Of a stretch of 64,000 nucleotides of DNA, positions 17,940-25,251 are shown one piece after another (within the stretch, counting starts at the first letter, position 1; each line of letters starts with the position of its first letter). Under the pieces are notes generated by a model. It saw only the letters and a list, made by a program, of their open reading frames with translations. It was not told the DNA's origin and did no database searches. The position numbers were made by a program, and so were the translations under genes. The DNA is from a bacterium (lineage in GTDB: Bacteria > Krumholzibacteriota > Krumholzibacteriia > LZORAL124-64-63): positions 620,001-684,000 of the forward strand of contig JADJQR010000001.1 of the NCBI GenBank assembly GCA_016712675.1, read 5' to 3'.

Positions 17940-20582
17940 ATGAACTACCCGGCCTGGGAACTCATGGCGACCGGCGGCGGCTTCTGGATCGCCCTGGTGG
18001 CCGTCACGCATGTGTTCGTGTCGCACTTCGCCGTCGGTGGCGGCCTGTGGCTGGTGCTGACCGAGCAGCGCGCCCTGCGCACGCGGGACGACGACCTGCT
18101 GGCCTATGTCAAGGGTCACGCCCGCTTCTTCCTGCTGCTGACGATGGTCTTCGGCGGCCTCTCGGGCGTCGGGATCTGGTGGACGATCGCCCTGCTGAGC
18201 CCGGGAGCGACATCGCAACTGATCCACACCTTCGTCTTCGGTTGGGCCGCGGAATGGGTCTGCTTCGTCGCCGAGATCGTGGCGCTGTTCGTCTACTACT
18301 ATACGTTCGGGCGCATGCGGGCGCGCGAGCATGTTGTCATCGGCTGGTACTACTTCGTCTTCGCCTGGCTCAGCCTGTTCCTCATCAACGGCATCATCGG
18401 GTTCATGCTCACGCCCGGCGGCTGGCTGCAGGGTGGGGGCTTCTGGGCGGGATTCTTCAACCCGTCTTTCCTGCCGTCGCTGCTCATGCGCACGATGCTG
18501 TCGCTCATGATCGCCGGCATGTTCGGGCTGCTGACCGCCGTGCACCGGCGCGACGCGGCCTTCCGCGCGCGCGTCGTGCGCTGGAGCGCGACCTGGCTGC
18601 TGGTGGGCATCGTGCCGATGGCGCTGGCGGCGTGGTGGTACGTCCAGGCATTGCCGGAGCCGCAGCGGGGGATGGTGCTCGGTCGCGCACGGGAGGTCGT
18701 TCCCTACCTGGCCTGGTTCCTGCGGCTGTCACCGGCGCTGCTGGTGCTGGCGCTGGCGATGATGGCGCGCCTGCCGCGTCTGGCCAGCCGGCCGCTGGCC
18801 TGGGTCGTTCTGGCAGTGGGTTTCGCACACCTGGGCAGCTTCGAATTCGTGCGGGAAGGCGGGCGGCGCCCCTGGGTCATCCACGGCGTGATGTACTCGA
18901 CCGGTCTGCGGCCGGCCGACGCGGCGGCGGCCGATGCCAACGGCTTCCTGGCCACCGCGCGCTGGACCGCGGCGAAGGCCGTCGCGACCGACGACCCGGT
19001 CCCGGCGGGCCGGGAGATCTTCCGCTTCCAGTGCGCGCCCTGCCACGCGGTCGGCGGGCCGCTCAACGACATCCTGCCGCTGACGGTCGGGCTGCCGGAG
19101 ACGGGTCTCCAAAGCCAGTTGTCCGGTCAGGGCACGGTCGTGCCCTACATGCCGCCGTTCGCCGGCACACCGGCCGAGCGCGCGGCCGTGGCTGCCTACA
19201 TCGCGCGCGGGTTGCATGGACGGCAACTGGACGCGGTGCCCTCGTTGCCGCCACCCTCGGACACCGCCGTGGTGATCCCGCCGTTCTCGGCGGCGGACGA
19301 TCGCTGGGTGCTGCTGGCCTGGGGCAGCATGGGCATGCACTGCCTGACCGACAGCGACCCGTGGTTCGTGATCCTGCCGCCGGCCAACAGCCTGCACGCG
19401 CAGCTCATCCGGCGCGGTCCGACGCCCGAGGTGGTGACCGACGGTGTCGTGGTCAGCTTCGCCGTGGAGCCGGGATTCGAGCACCCCGAGCGCGAGGTCC
19501 GCTTCTGGGAGTTCGCGCGCGCGAACTTCGGTGTCGACCTGGAGCCGGGCACCGGTCTAGCCGGCAACCGCGTCACGGGACAGATGGCGATCGACGCGGC
19601 AGGCGGGATGTTCACCGCTGCCGCCGTGCCGGTGGTTCCCTACCGGGACGGCCGCTACCATCCGTACCCGCTGTTCACGATCGAGGCCAGGGATGCGGCC
19701 ACGGGCGAGGTGCTGGCGCGCACCCGCATGGTCGCCCCGACCTCCACCGAGATGGGTTGCGCGCGGTGCCACGGCGGCGGCTGGCGCGTCGACGGCGTGG
19801 CCGGCATCACCGACGAGACGGGTCGCGCGATCCTGGCCGTCCACGACAAGCACAGCCGCACCGACCTGCTGCGGGACGCCGGGCGCGGCGAGCCGCGGCT
19901 GTGCGGCTCCTGCCACGCCGATCCGGCGGTGGGTCGCGACGGTGAACCGGGGCGGCTGAACCTCTCGGCGGCCATCCACGGCTGGCACGCGAACTACCTG
20001 CGCGGCCGCGGCGCCGATGCCTGCGCGCTCTGCCATCCCGCCGATCCGGACGGCCCCACCGGCTGCCAGCGCGATGGCCACGCCGGCAGCCTGGACTGCA
20101 CGGACTGCCATGGCACGCTCGAGGACCACGCGCTGTCGCTGCTCAAGGCGGAACAGGAGGCGGGCAAACCGGGCGCGCAACGCCTGATGGCCCACCTGTC
20201 GCCGCGAGCCGTGGCGTCGCTCGCGGACATCGTCGGGCGCACGCCCTGGCTGCAGCAGCCCGACTGCCTGGGCTGCCACGCGGAGTTCGAGGCGCCGGCC
20301 GAGCTGGCGGCGTTCAACCACTGGACCGCCGGCAAAGATGAACTGTTCCGTGAGCGCCGCGACGACAGCGGGTCCCTCGCCTGCCTGGCGTGCCACGGCC
20401 CGACCCACGCCACGTACCCGGCGCAGGACCGCGCCTGGGGTGTCGATCGCGACAACATCCAGCCGTTGCAGTACCAGGGGAACCGGCGTCCGCTCGGCGG
20501 CGGCGGCAATTGCGCCGTGTGCCATGGGCAGGACATGGAGGACTCGGTGCACCACGCCAACATGCCGGGCGGCGCTTCGTAG
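17940..20582 (+). CDS. CydA-like membrane domain fused to an eight-haem cytochrome c region
   Basis: 880 residues. The first 330 hold about eight membrane helices with CydA-like landmarks: H24/H29 (VTHVFVSHFAVGGGLW), E105 and E112 (WAAEWVCFVAEIVAL), and INGIIGFMLTPGGW. At the CydA haem b558 His position there is R184 (LLMRTMLSLMIAG). A mono-haem domain follows (C365APCH), then a beta-rich module beginning WGSMGMHC, then seven more CxxCH sites from C607 to C858 (CARCH, CGSCH, CALCH, CTDCH, CLGCH, CLACH, CAVCH). The soluble part should be periplasmic. Inferred role: terminal oxidase-like or other electron-transfer complex fed by c-type cytochrome rather than directly by quinol. No CydB or CydX is present nearby. 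Overlapping ribosome site and tight spacing show an operon with the preceding gene. Confidence 0.85.
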   Translation: MNYPAWELMATGGGFWIALVAVTHVFVSHFAVGGGLWLVLTEQRALRTRDDDLLAYVKGHARFFLLLTMVFGGLSGVGIWWTIALLSPGATSQLIHTFVFGWAAEWVCFVAEIVALFVYYYTFGRMRAREHVVIGWYYFVFAWLSLFLINGIIGFMLTPGGWLQGGGFWAGFFNPSFLPSLLMRTMLSLMIAGMFGLLTAVHRRDAAFRARVVRWSATWLLVGIVPMALAAWWYVQALPEPQRGMVLGRAREVVPYLAWFLRLSPALLVLALAMMARLPRLASRPLAWVVLAVGFAHLGSFEFVREGGRRPWVIHGVMYSTGLRPADAAAADANGFLATARWTAAKAVATDDPVPAGREIFRFQCAPCHAVGGPLNDILPLTVGLPETGLQSQLSGQGTVVPYMPPFAGTPAERAAVAAYIARGLHGRQLDAVPSLPPPSDTAVVIPPFSAADDRWVLLAWGSMGMHCLTDSDPWFVILPPANSLHAQLIRRGPTPEVVTDGVVVSFAVEPGFEHPEREVRFWEFARANFGVDLEPGTGLAGNRVTGQMAIDAAGGMFTAAAVPVVPYRDGRYHPYPLFTIEARDAATGEVLARTRMVAPTSTEMGCARCHGGGWRVDGVAGITDETGRAILAVHDKHSRTDLLRDAGRGEPRLCGSCHADPAVGRDGEPGRLNLSAAIHGWHANYLRGRGADACALCHPADPDGPTGCQRDGHAGSLDCTDCHGTLEDHALSLLKAEQEAGKPGAQRLMAHLSPRAVASLADIVGRTPWLQQPDCLGCHAEFEAPAELAAFNHWTAGKDELFRERRDDSGSLACLACHGPTHATYPAQDRAWGVDRDNIQPLQYQGNRRPLGGGGNCAVCHGQDMEDSVHHANMPGGAS

Positions 20583-21191
20583 AGTGGTCTGACGGCCCGT
20601 CCAACCGACGTCCGGTGGCGCAACGGCGGTCGCGGCGGTACATGGCTTGACCGGTCCGTCCTGCCGGTCTGGTTCCGGCCAGACGCTTGGGTATCGGCCT
20701 GATCTGTGCCGCCGACGAGGCGCCGGCTCTCCGATGCGCCGCCGTTGATCCGGTACTTCGGCTTGATCGCGTCGTCGGCTACGTCGGTGGTCTCCCTGCA
20801 GCCGACAACGTCAATCAGGTCGTCGGCAAGGACGATCTTGGTTGCGATGTCCTTGCCACTCCCCCCTGTCGACTTGCCAGGGCTCATCACCTCCAGCGAA
20901 GGATGTGCAGACGTGGGACCGTTGGCCACGTTGGCGTCCCTGGAGGGAACCACGCCCGCCGTGATTCCGCCGTGCGCCGGTCCACACCGAGAACGGGATC
21001 TGATATGCGGTCTCGGGCACGGTCATGGGTGAGAGGCGGCGGCGATCCCGATTCCAAGCTAAAGACCGTCGCGTTTCCGCCGAACTCGAGCGCGAGGTTG
21101 CGAGAGGCACGCTTCCCGCTGGACACCCGACGCAGCCAGCGACGGCCAGAGCCGTCGCCGCGCGCATTCCACCGTATCCCGGAGGTCCGGC
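20583..21191. other. 609-bp gap without a confident gene
   Basis: Below-average GC for the window. A small stem-loop (GTCTGG-ttccgg-CCAGAC, 20667-20684) lies 85 bp after the cytochrome stop and may end that operon. Open frames cross the region on both strands (for example a plus-strand frame 20706-21032 and a minus-strand frame up to 20953), but none has a ribosome site or a recognisable product. As in 12330-12655, both strands share GC-rich third positions in the same register, suggesting an eroded coding sequence. The last 50 bp carry the GGAGG (21181-21185) of the following Cache gene. Confidence 0.3.
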
Positions 21192-21758
21192 ATGTCCCGC
21201 AAGATCGCGTTCTTCTCGGGTGTGACCCTGGCGGCCATCATCGTTGCCCTGCCCGCCCTGGCCGGCGAGCCGGCGCCGGCCCATGTCAAGGCGCTGGCGG
21301 ACGCCAGGCTGAAGGCCATCGGCACCAACAGTACCGTCGTGGCGGCGGTGAAGGCCGCCAACGCTTCCGGGCAGACCCTCGACCAGATCAAGACCAAGGA
21401 CGCGGAGTGGCAGAAGACGCCCGGCGTGACCGCGGAGATGAAAGCCCTGATGGAAAACCCCTGCGGCAAGTACCTGCGTGGCCTCCAGGACGAGTATCCG
21501 TGGATGGCCGAGGCCTTCGTCATGGACAACCAGGGTGCGAACGTCGCGATGACAGACAAGACGTCGGACTACTGGCAGGGCGATGAGCCCAAGTGGCAGG
21601 AGTCCTTCAAGGGCGGCACAGGCGCCGTGCATGTCAGTGATGTCAAGTTCGACGACAGTTCGCAGACCTACACCGTGCAGATCTCGGTGCCTGTCATGGA
21701 TGGCGGCATGGCCATCGGCGCGATCACCTTCGGCGTTGACGTCGACAAGGTCGAGTAG
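21192..21758 (+). CDS. Secreted single-Cache (PDC-type) periplasmic sensor protein
   Basis: 188 residues with a signal peptide (about 1-24, LPALAG) and no other membrane segment. The rest is a helix followed by a Cache/PDC-like fold: [39 protein letters not shown] and [20 protein letters not shown], the typical ending of the last Cache strands. As a free-standing periplasmic Cache protein it should bind a small ligand and pass the information to a membrane receptor. The chemoreceptor gene begins 50 bp downstream on the same strand, which supports a ligand-binding-protein plus receptor pair. No transport genes are adjacent. Fold assignment is by motif; partner assignment is by context. Confidence 0.8.
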   Translation: MSRKIAFFSGVTLAAIIVALPALAGEPAPAHVKALADARLKAIGTNSTVVAAVKAANASGQTLDQIKTKDAEWQKTPGVTAEMKALMENPCGKYLRGLQDEYPWMAEAFVMDNQGANVAMTDKTSDYWQGDEPKWQESFKGGTGAVHVSDVKFDDSSQTYTVQISVPVMDGGMAIGAITFGVDVDKVE

Positions 21759-21808
21759 TCGCGCGGATCGGGCATTTACCTTGGCACCCAGCCACAAGGC
21801 GGCACGAC

Positions 21809-23494
21809 ATGAACTGGTTCGCGGGTCTGAAGATCGGAGGCCGGCTGATGTTCGGCTTCGCAGTGATGACGGGAATCGTCGTCATCGTTGGGCTGTCGAG
21901 CCTGGTCACGTCGCATGCCATCAATGACGGCGTGCGCACCATCACCGAGCGCCGGCTGCCGGCGTTGGCGGCGCTGTTGAAGGCCGACCGCGACCTGCAG
22001 GGTGCCCTGGCCGCCGAACGCTCGTTGATCTTCGCCAACGCGGGCTCCGAGCAATTCACGAAGCTGGTCTCGGACTACGAGGCCCGTGTCGCGGCGGCTG
22101 CCGGCAGTTGGCGGGACTTCGCGGACTTGGCCGCTGGCGCGGTGGAGCAGGAAAAGATCCTCCGCTATGAAGCCGCGAACGCTGAATGGTCGGCGCTGTC
22201 GCGCCGGATCGTCGACGCCCGCGTGGCCGACACGCGCGAGGGGCGGCGCGAAGCGCTGGACCTCTCGCTCGGGCAGTCCGCTGCCGCGTTCATGACCGCA
22301 GAGCAGCAACTGGCCGAACTGACGCGCATCACGCTCGCTGACGCGGAGCAGGCGCGGGTCCGCGCCGCACGTGCCTACGCGTTCAACCTGGCGCTCCAGA
22401 TCGGCCTGGTCGCCTTTGGCCTTGCGGCCGGCCTGGCGCTCAGCATTCTGATCCGGCGCTCGATCGCACGGCCTCTGTCGCGGGTGATCGCGGGCCTGAC
22501 CGGCACCGCCGGACAGCTGTCGGCGGCCTCGAACCAGGTCGCGACGTCGAGCCAGCAACTGGCCAACGGCTCCTCGGCGCAGGCGGCAGCCATCCAACAG
22601 TCGTCGGCGTCCCTCGAGGAGATGTCGGCCATGACCGCCCGGAGCGCGGCCGGTGCCGCGGACGCCGATGATCTGATGCGGGAAACCAATGGCGTGGTCA
22701 GCCGTGCCAATGACGAGATGCGGCAGCTCGAATCGTCGATGAAGGAGATCTCGGAAGCCAGCCTCCAGACGCAGAAGATCGTGCGAACCATCGACGAGAT
22801 CGCGTTCCAGACGAACCTGCTGGCGCTCAATGCCGCCGTCGAGGCGGCTCGCGCCGGCACCGCCGGCGCCGGATTTGCCGTTGTCGCCGAGGAGGTGCGC
22901 GGATTGGCGATGCGGGCGGCTGGCGCCTCGCGAAACACGTCGCAGCTCATCGAGGGCACCGTGGCTCGCGTGCAGGCCGGCAGCGCCCTGGTCGGGCGCG
23001 CGTGCGAGGCGTTCACCGAGGTCGCGCAAAACACGCAGAAGGTCGGCGACCTGCTGAGCGGCATCGCCACCGCGTCTCGGGAACAGGCCGAGGGCATCGG
23101 CCAGGTTTCGCAGGCCGTGGTGGGAATGGACGGCACCACGCAGGCGAACGCCGCCGGCGCCGAGCAGTCGGCAGGTGCGGCGCAGGAGATGCAGGCCCAG
23201 GCTCAGCGCATGACCGGGTTCGTCCGGGAGCTCGAAGCGATGGTGGGCGACGCCGGCGTTCCTGCCGGAGCACCTGCCCTTCCCCCGGTATATGCGCCGC
23301 GCACGGCCCCGCCGCGAGTTCGCGGCGCGGCACCCCGTCCGCGGACGGCTTCCGGGCCGCGGCAGGTTGCAGCACAGGCTTTGCGACCGGCTGTTACGGC
23401 GCGGGCCAGGCCCGGGGCGTCGGCGGCTCCGGTCGCGGCGCGGAACGTCGTCCTGCCGCTCGACGCGGATGACCTTCTGGATATCGACGCCTAA
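21809..23494 (+). CDS. Chemoreceptor with four-helix-bundle sensor and no clear HAMP domain
   Basis: 561 residues. TM1 about 13-35, helical periplasmic domain about 36-190 (4HB_MCP type, [21 protein letters not shown]), TM2 about 192-215. After TM2 only a short AS1-like [15 protein letters not shown] is seen before the signalling coiled coil, so a full HAMP is missing. Hairpin [20 protein letters not shown]. After the coiled coil comes a Pro/Ala/Arg-rich linker (about 488-545) and an acidic end, [16 protein letters not shown], which resembles the PLDDxxFxDF-type tails of some delta-proteobacterial receptors. Second gene of the operon with the secreted Cache protein, which is its likely sensory partner. 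Confidence 0.9.
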   Translation: MNWFAGLKIGGRLMFGFAVMTGIVVIVGLSSLVTSHAINDGVRTITERRLPALAALLKADRDLQGALAAERSLIFANAGSEQFTKLVSDYEARVAAAAGSWRDFADLAAGAVEQEKILRYEAANAEWSALSRRIVDARVADTREGRREALDLSLGQSAAAFMTAEQQLAELTRITLADAEQARVRAARAYAFNLALQIGLVAFGLAAGLALSILIRRSIARPLSRVIAGLTGTAGQLSAASNQVATSSQQLANGSSAQAAAIQQSSASLEEMSAMTARSAAGAADADDLMRETNGVVSRANDEMRQLESSMKEISEASLQTQKIVRTIDEIAFQTNLLALNAAVEAARAGTAGAGFAVVAEEVRGLAMRAAGASRNTSQLIEGTVARVQAGSALVGRACEAFTEVAQNTQKVGDLLSGIATASREQAEGIGQVSQAVVGMDGTTQANAAGAEQSAGAAQEMQAQAQRMTGFVRELEAMVGDAGVPAGAPALPPVYAPRTAPPRVRGAAPRPRTASGPRQVAAQALRPAVTARARPGASAAPVAARNVVLPLDADDLLDIDA

Positions 23495-23571
23495 CGCTGA
23501 TGAATGCGGCCGGCGCCGGTGCGTCGGGACCCGGTCCCGAACCGCCGGCGCCGAGTTGTCTGTACACCGGG

Positions 23572-23600
23572 TTGACCCGTTTCGCCTTCTCCCGCACAAT
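23572..23600 (+). promoter_or_regulatory. Candidate promoter of the photolyase gene
   Basis: TTGACC (23572-23577), a 17-nt spacer and CACAAT (23595-23600), 62 bp before the photolyase ATG. GC-rich interrupted repeats just upstream (about 23508-23553) may terminate the chemoreceptor transcript. Confidence 0.45.
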
Positions 23601-23662
23601 TGCCCTGCAGCCAGGAAGACGTCCCGCCGGATAGGCGCACGAGTGCAGGACCGAACCCCACG

Positions 23663-25084
23663 ATGAACGAACCCCTGTCCATCCACTGGTTCCGCCAGGA
23701 CCTGCGCCTGGCCGACAACCCGGCGCTGCACCGAGCGGCAGCCGCCGGCCGCGTGCTGCCGGTCTTCGTGCTGGACGACGTAAACGCCGGCGTGCTGCGC
23801 CGCGGCGCCGCTTCCCGCTGGTGGCTGCACCACAGCCTGGCGGCGCTGGACCGCTCGCTGCAGGGCCGCCTGGTCCTCCTCCGCGGTGACGCGCTGGACC
23901 TCGTGCCGGCCCTGGCAGCGCAGGTCGGCGCCGCCTCCGTGCACTGGAACCGCTGCTACGAGCCCTGGCGCATCGCCCGCGACACCAAGATCAAGGAGAA
24001 GCTCGCCGCCCACGGCGTGGCCGCCGTCAGCAGCAACGGCTCGCTGCTCTGGGAGCCCTGGGACGTGCGGAACGCCGCGGGTCACCCCTACCAGGTGTTC
24101 ACGCCGTACTTCCGCAAGGGCTGCCTTGGCGCGGGCGCGCCGCGCCTGCCGCTGCCGCGTCCCGAGTGCCTCGCGCTGGCCGCCCCGCCGGCCGACGCGC
24201 TGCCGCTGGCCGCGCTGGAACTGCTGCCGCGCGTGCGCTGGGATACGCACCTGGAGCCGCACTGGGAGATCGGCGAGGACGCCTCGACGCAACGGCTTGC
24301 CGAGTTCCTGGCCGGCGGCTTGCGCGGCTACCGCGAGGGCCGGGACTTCCCGGCTCGCCCGCACACCTCGCGCCTGTCTCCGGCGCTGCACTGCGGCGAG
24401 TTGTCGCCCAACCAGCTCTGGTACGGGGCCCGCGCCACGGGCGAAGGTGCCGATCTGGACCACTTCCTGAGCGAACTGGCCTGGCGCGAGTTCTCCTATG
24501 CATTGCTGTACTACCATCCGTCGCTGCCTGTGGCCAACCTGCAGACGTCGTTCGACGCCTTCCCGTGGCGGGAGGACGCGGAACTCCTGCGCGCCTGGCG
24601 GCGCGGCCTGACCGGCGTGCCCTTCGTCGATGCCGGCCTGCGCGAGCTGTGGCAGACCGGCTGGATGCACAACCGCGTGCGCATGGTCACCGGCTCGTTC
24701 CTGGTCAAGAACCTGCTGCAGGACTGGCGGCACGGCGAGGCGTGGTTCCGCGACTGCCTGGTCGACGCCGACCTGGCCGCCAACAGCGCCTCCTGGCAGT
24801 GGGTGGCCGGCTGCGGCGCGGACGCCGCGCCCTACTTCCGCGTCTTCAACCCCGTCCTGCAGGGGCGCAGGTTCGACCCCGACGGGGCCTACACCCGCCG
24901 CTTCGTGCCCGAACTGGCGGCACTGCCGGATCGTTGGCTGTTCACGCCCTGGGAGGCGCCGCCGAAGGTGCTGCAGGCGGCCGGGGTCGAGCTCGGGCGC
25001 TCCTACCCGCAGCCGGTGGAGGACCTGGCCGCTTCCCGGCAGCGCGCGCTGGCGGCCTATGCGGAGTCCCGCCGGGGCGGCTGA
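23663..25084 (+). CDS. phrB: Deoxyribodipyrimidine photolyase (cryptochrome/photolyase family)
   Basis: 473 residues. The start at 23663 is chosen because the protein then begins at the conserved SIHWFRQDLRLADNPALH. N-terminal alpha/beta antenna-binding domain about 6-135; FAD-binding helical domain about 200-470 with TSRLSPALHCGELS, WREFSYALLYY, WMHNRVRMVTGSFLVKNLL, the block D-x-x-A-A-N-S-A-S-W-Q-W, and PYFRVFNPVLQGRRFDPDG. These are the class I CPD photolyase signatures, including Trp residues of the electron-transfer chain. Repairs UV-induced pyrimidine dimers with blue light; a cryptochrome-like signalling role is less likely given the intact repair motifs. Single gene with its own candidate promoter. 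Confidence 0.96.
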   Translation: MNEPLSIHWFRQDLRLADNPALHRAAAAGRVLPVFVLDDVNAGVLRRGAASRWWLHHSLAALDRSLQGRLVLLRGDALDLVPALAAQVGAASVHWNRCYEPWRIARDTKIKEKLAAHGVAAVSSNGSLLWEPWDVRNAAGHPYQVFTPYFRKGCLGAGAPRLPLPRPECLALAAPPADALPLAALELLPRVRWDTHLEPHWEIGEDASTQRLAEFLAGGLRGYREGRDFPARPHTSRLSPALHCGELSPNQLWYGARATGEGADLDHFLSELAWREFSYALLYYHPSLPVANLQTSFDAFPWREDAELLRAWRRGLTGVPFVDAGLRELWQTGWMHNRVRMVTGSFLVKNLLQDWRHGEAWFRDCLVDADLAANSASWQWVAGCGADAAPYFRVFNPVLQGRRFDPDGAYTRRFVPELAALPDRWLFTPWEAPPKVLQAAGVELGRSYPQPVEDLAASRQRALAAYAESRRGG

Positions 25085-25095
25085 CCGCCGCCCGA

Positions 25096-25124
25096 TTGAC
25101 GCCAGCACTACATCATGTCAGAAT
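25096..25124 (+). promoter_or_regulatory. Candidate promoter of the gingipain-like gene
   Basis: TTGACG (25096-25101), a 17-nt spacer and CAGAAT (25119-25124), followed by an AT-rich ATATATGAT. The resulting leader would be about 120 nt. The -10 is weak and an alternative TATGAT at 25126 has poor spacing. Confidence 0.35.
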
Positions 25125-25251
25125 ATATGATCGCCTGTCCCGTTTCTGGACGGGTGGCCATCGCCCGGGTCGCGAGCCTCCCTCGCGTCCCGTCAAACGG
25201 CGCGCCCTGATTCAACCGGCACCGTGCCGTGCCGGGAAGTGAGCTTCTATC

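Noticed and set aside
21776-25108. 1110-codon minus-strand open frame across the chemoreceptor and photolyase
   Set aside because: It spans two well-supported genes and an intergenic promoter; its composition is that of an antisense shadow.
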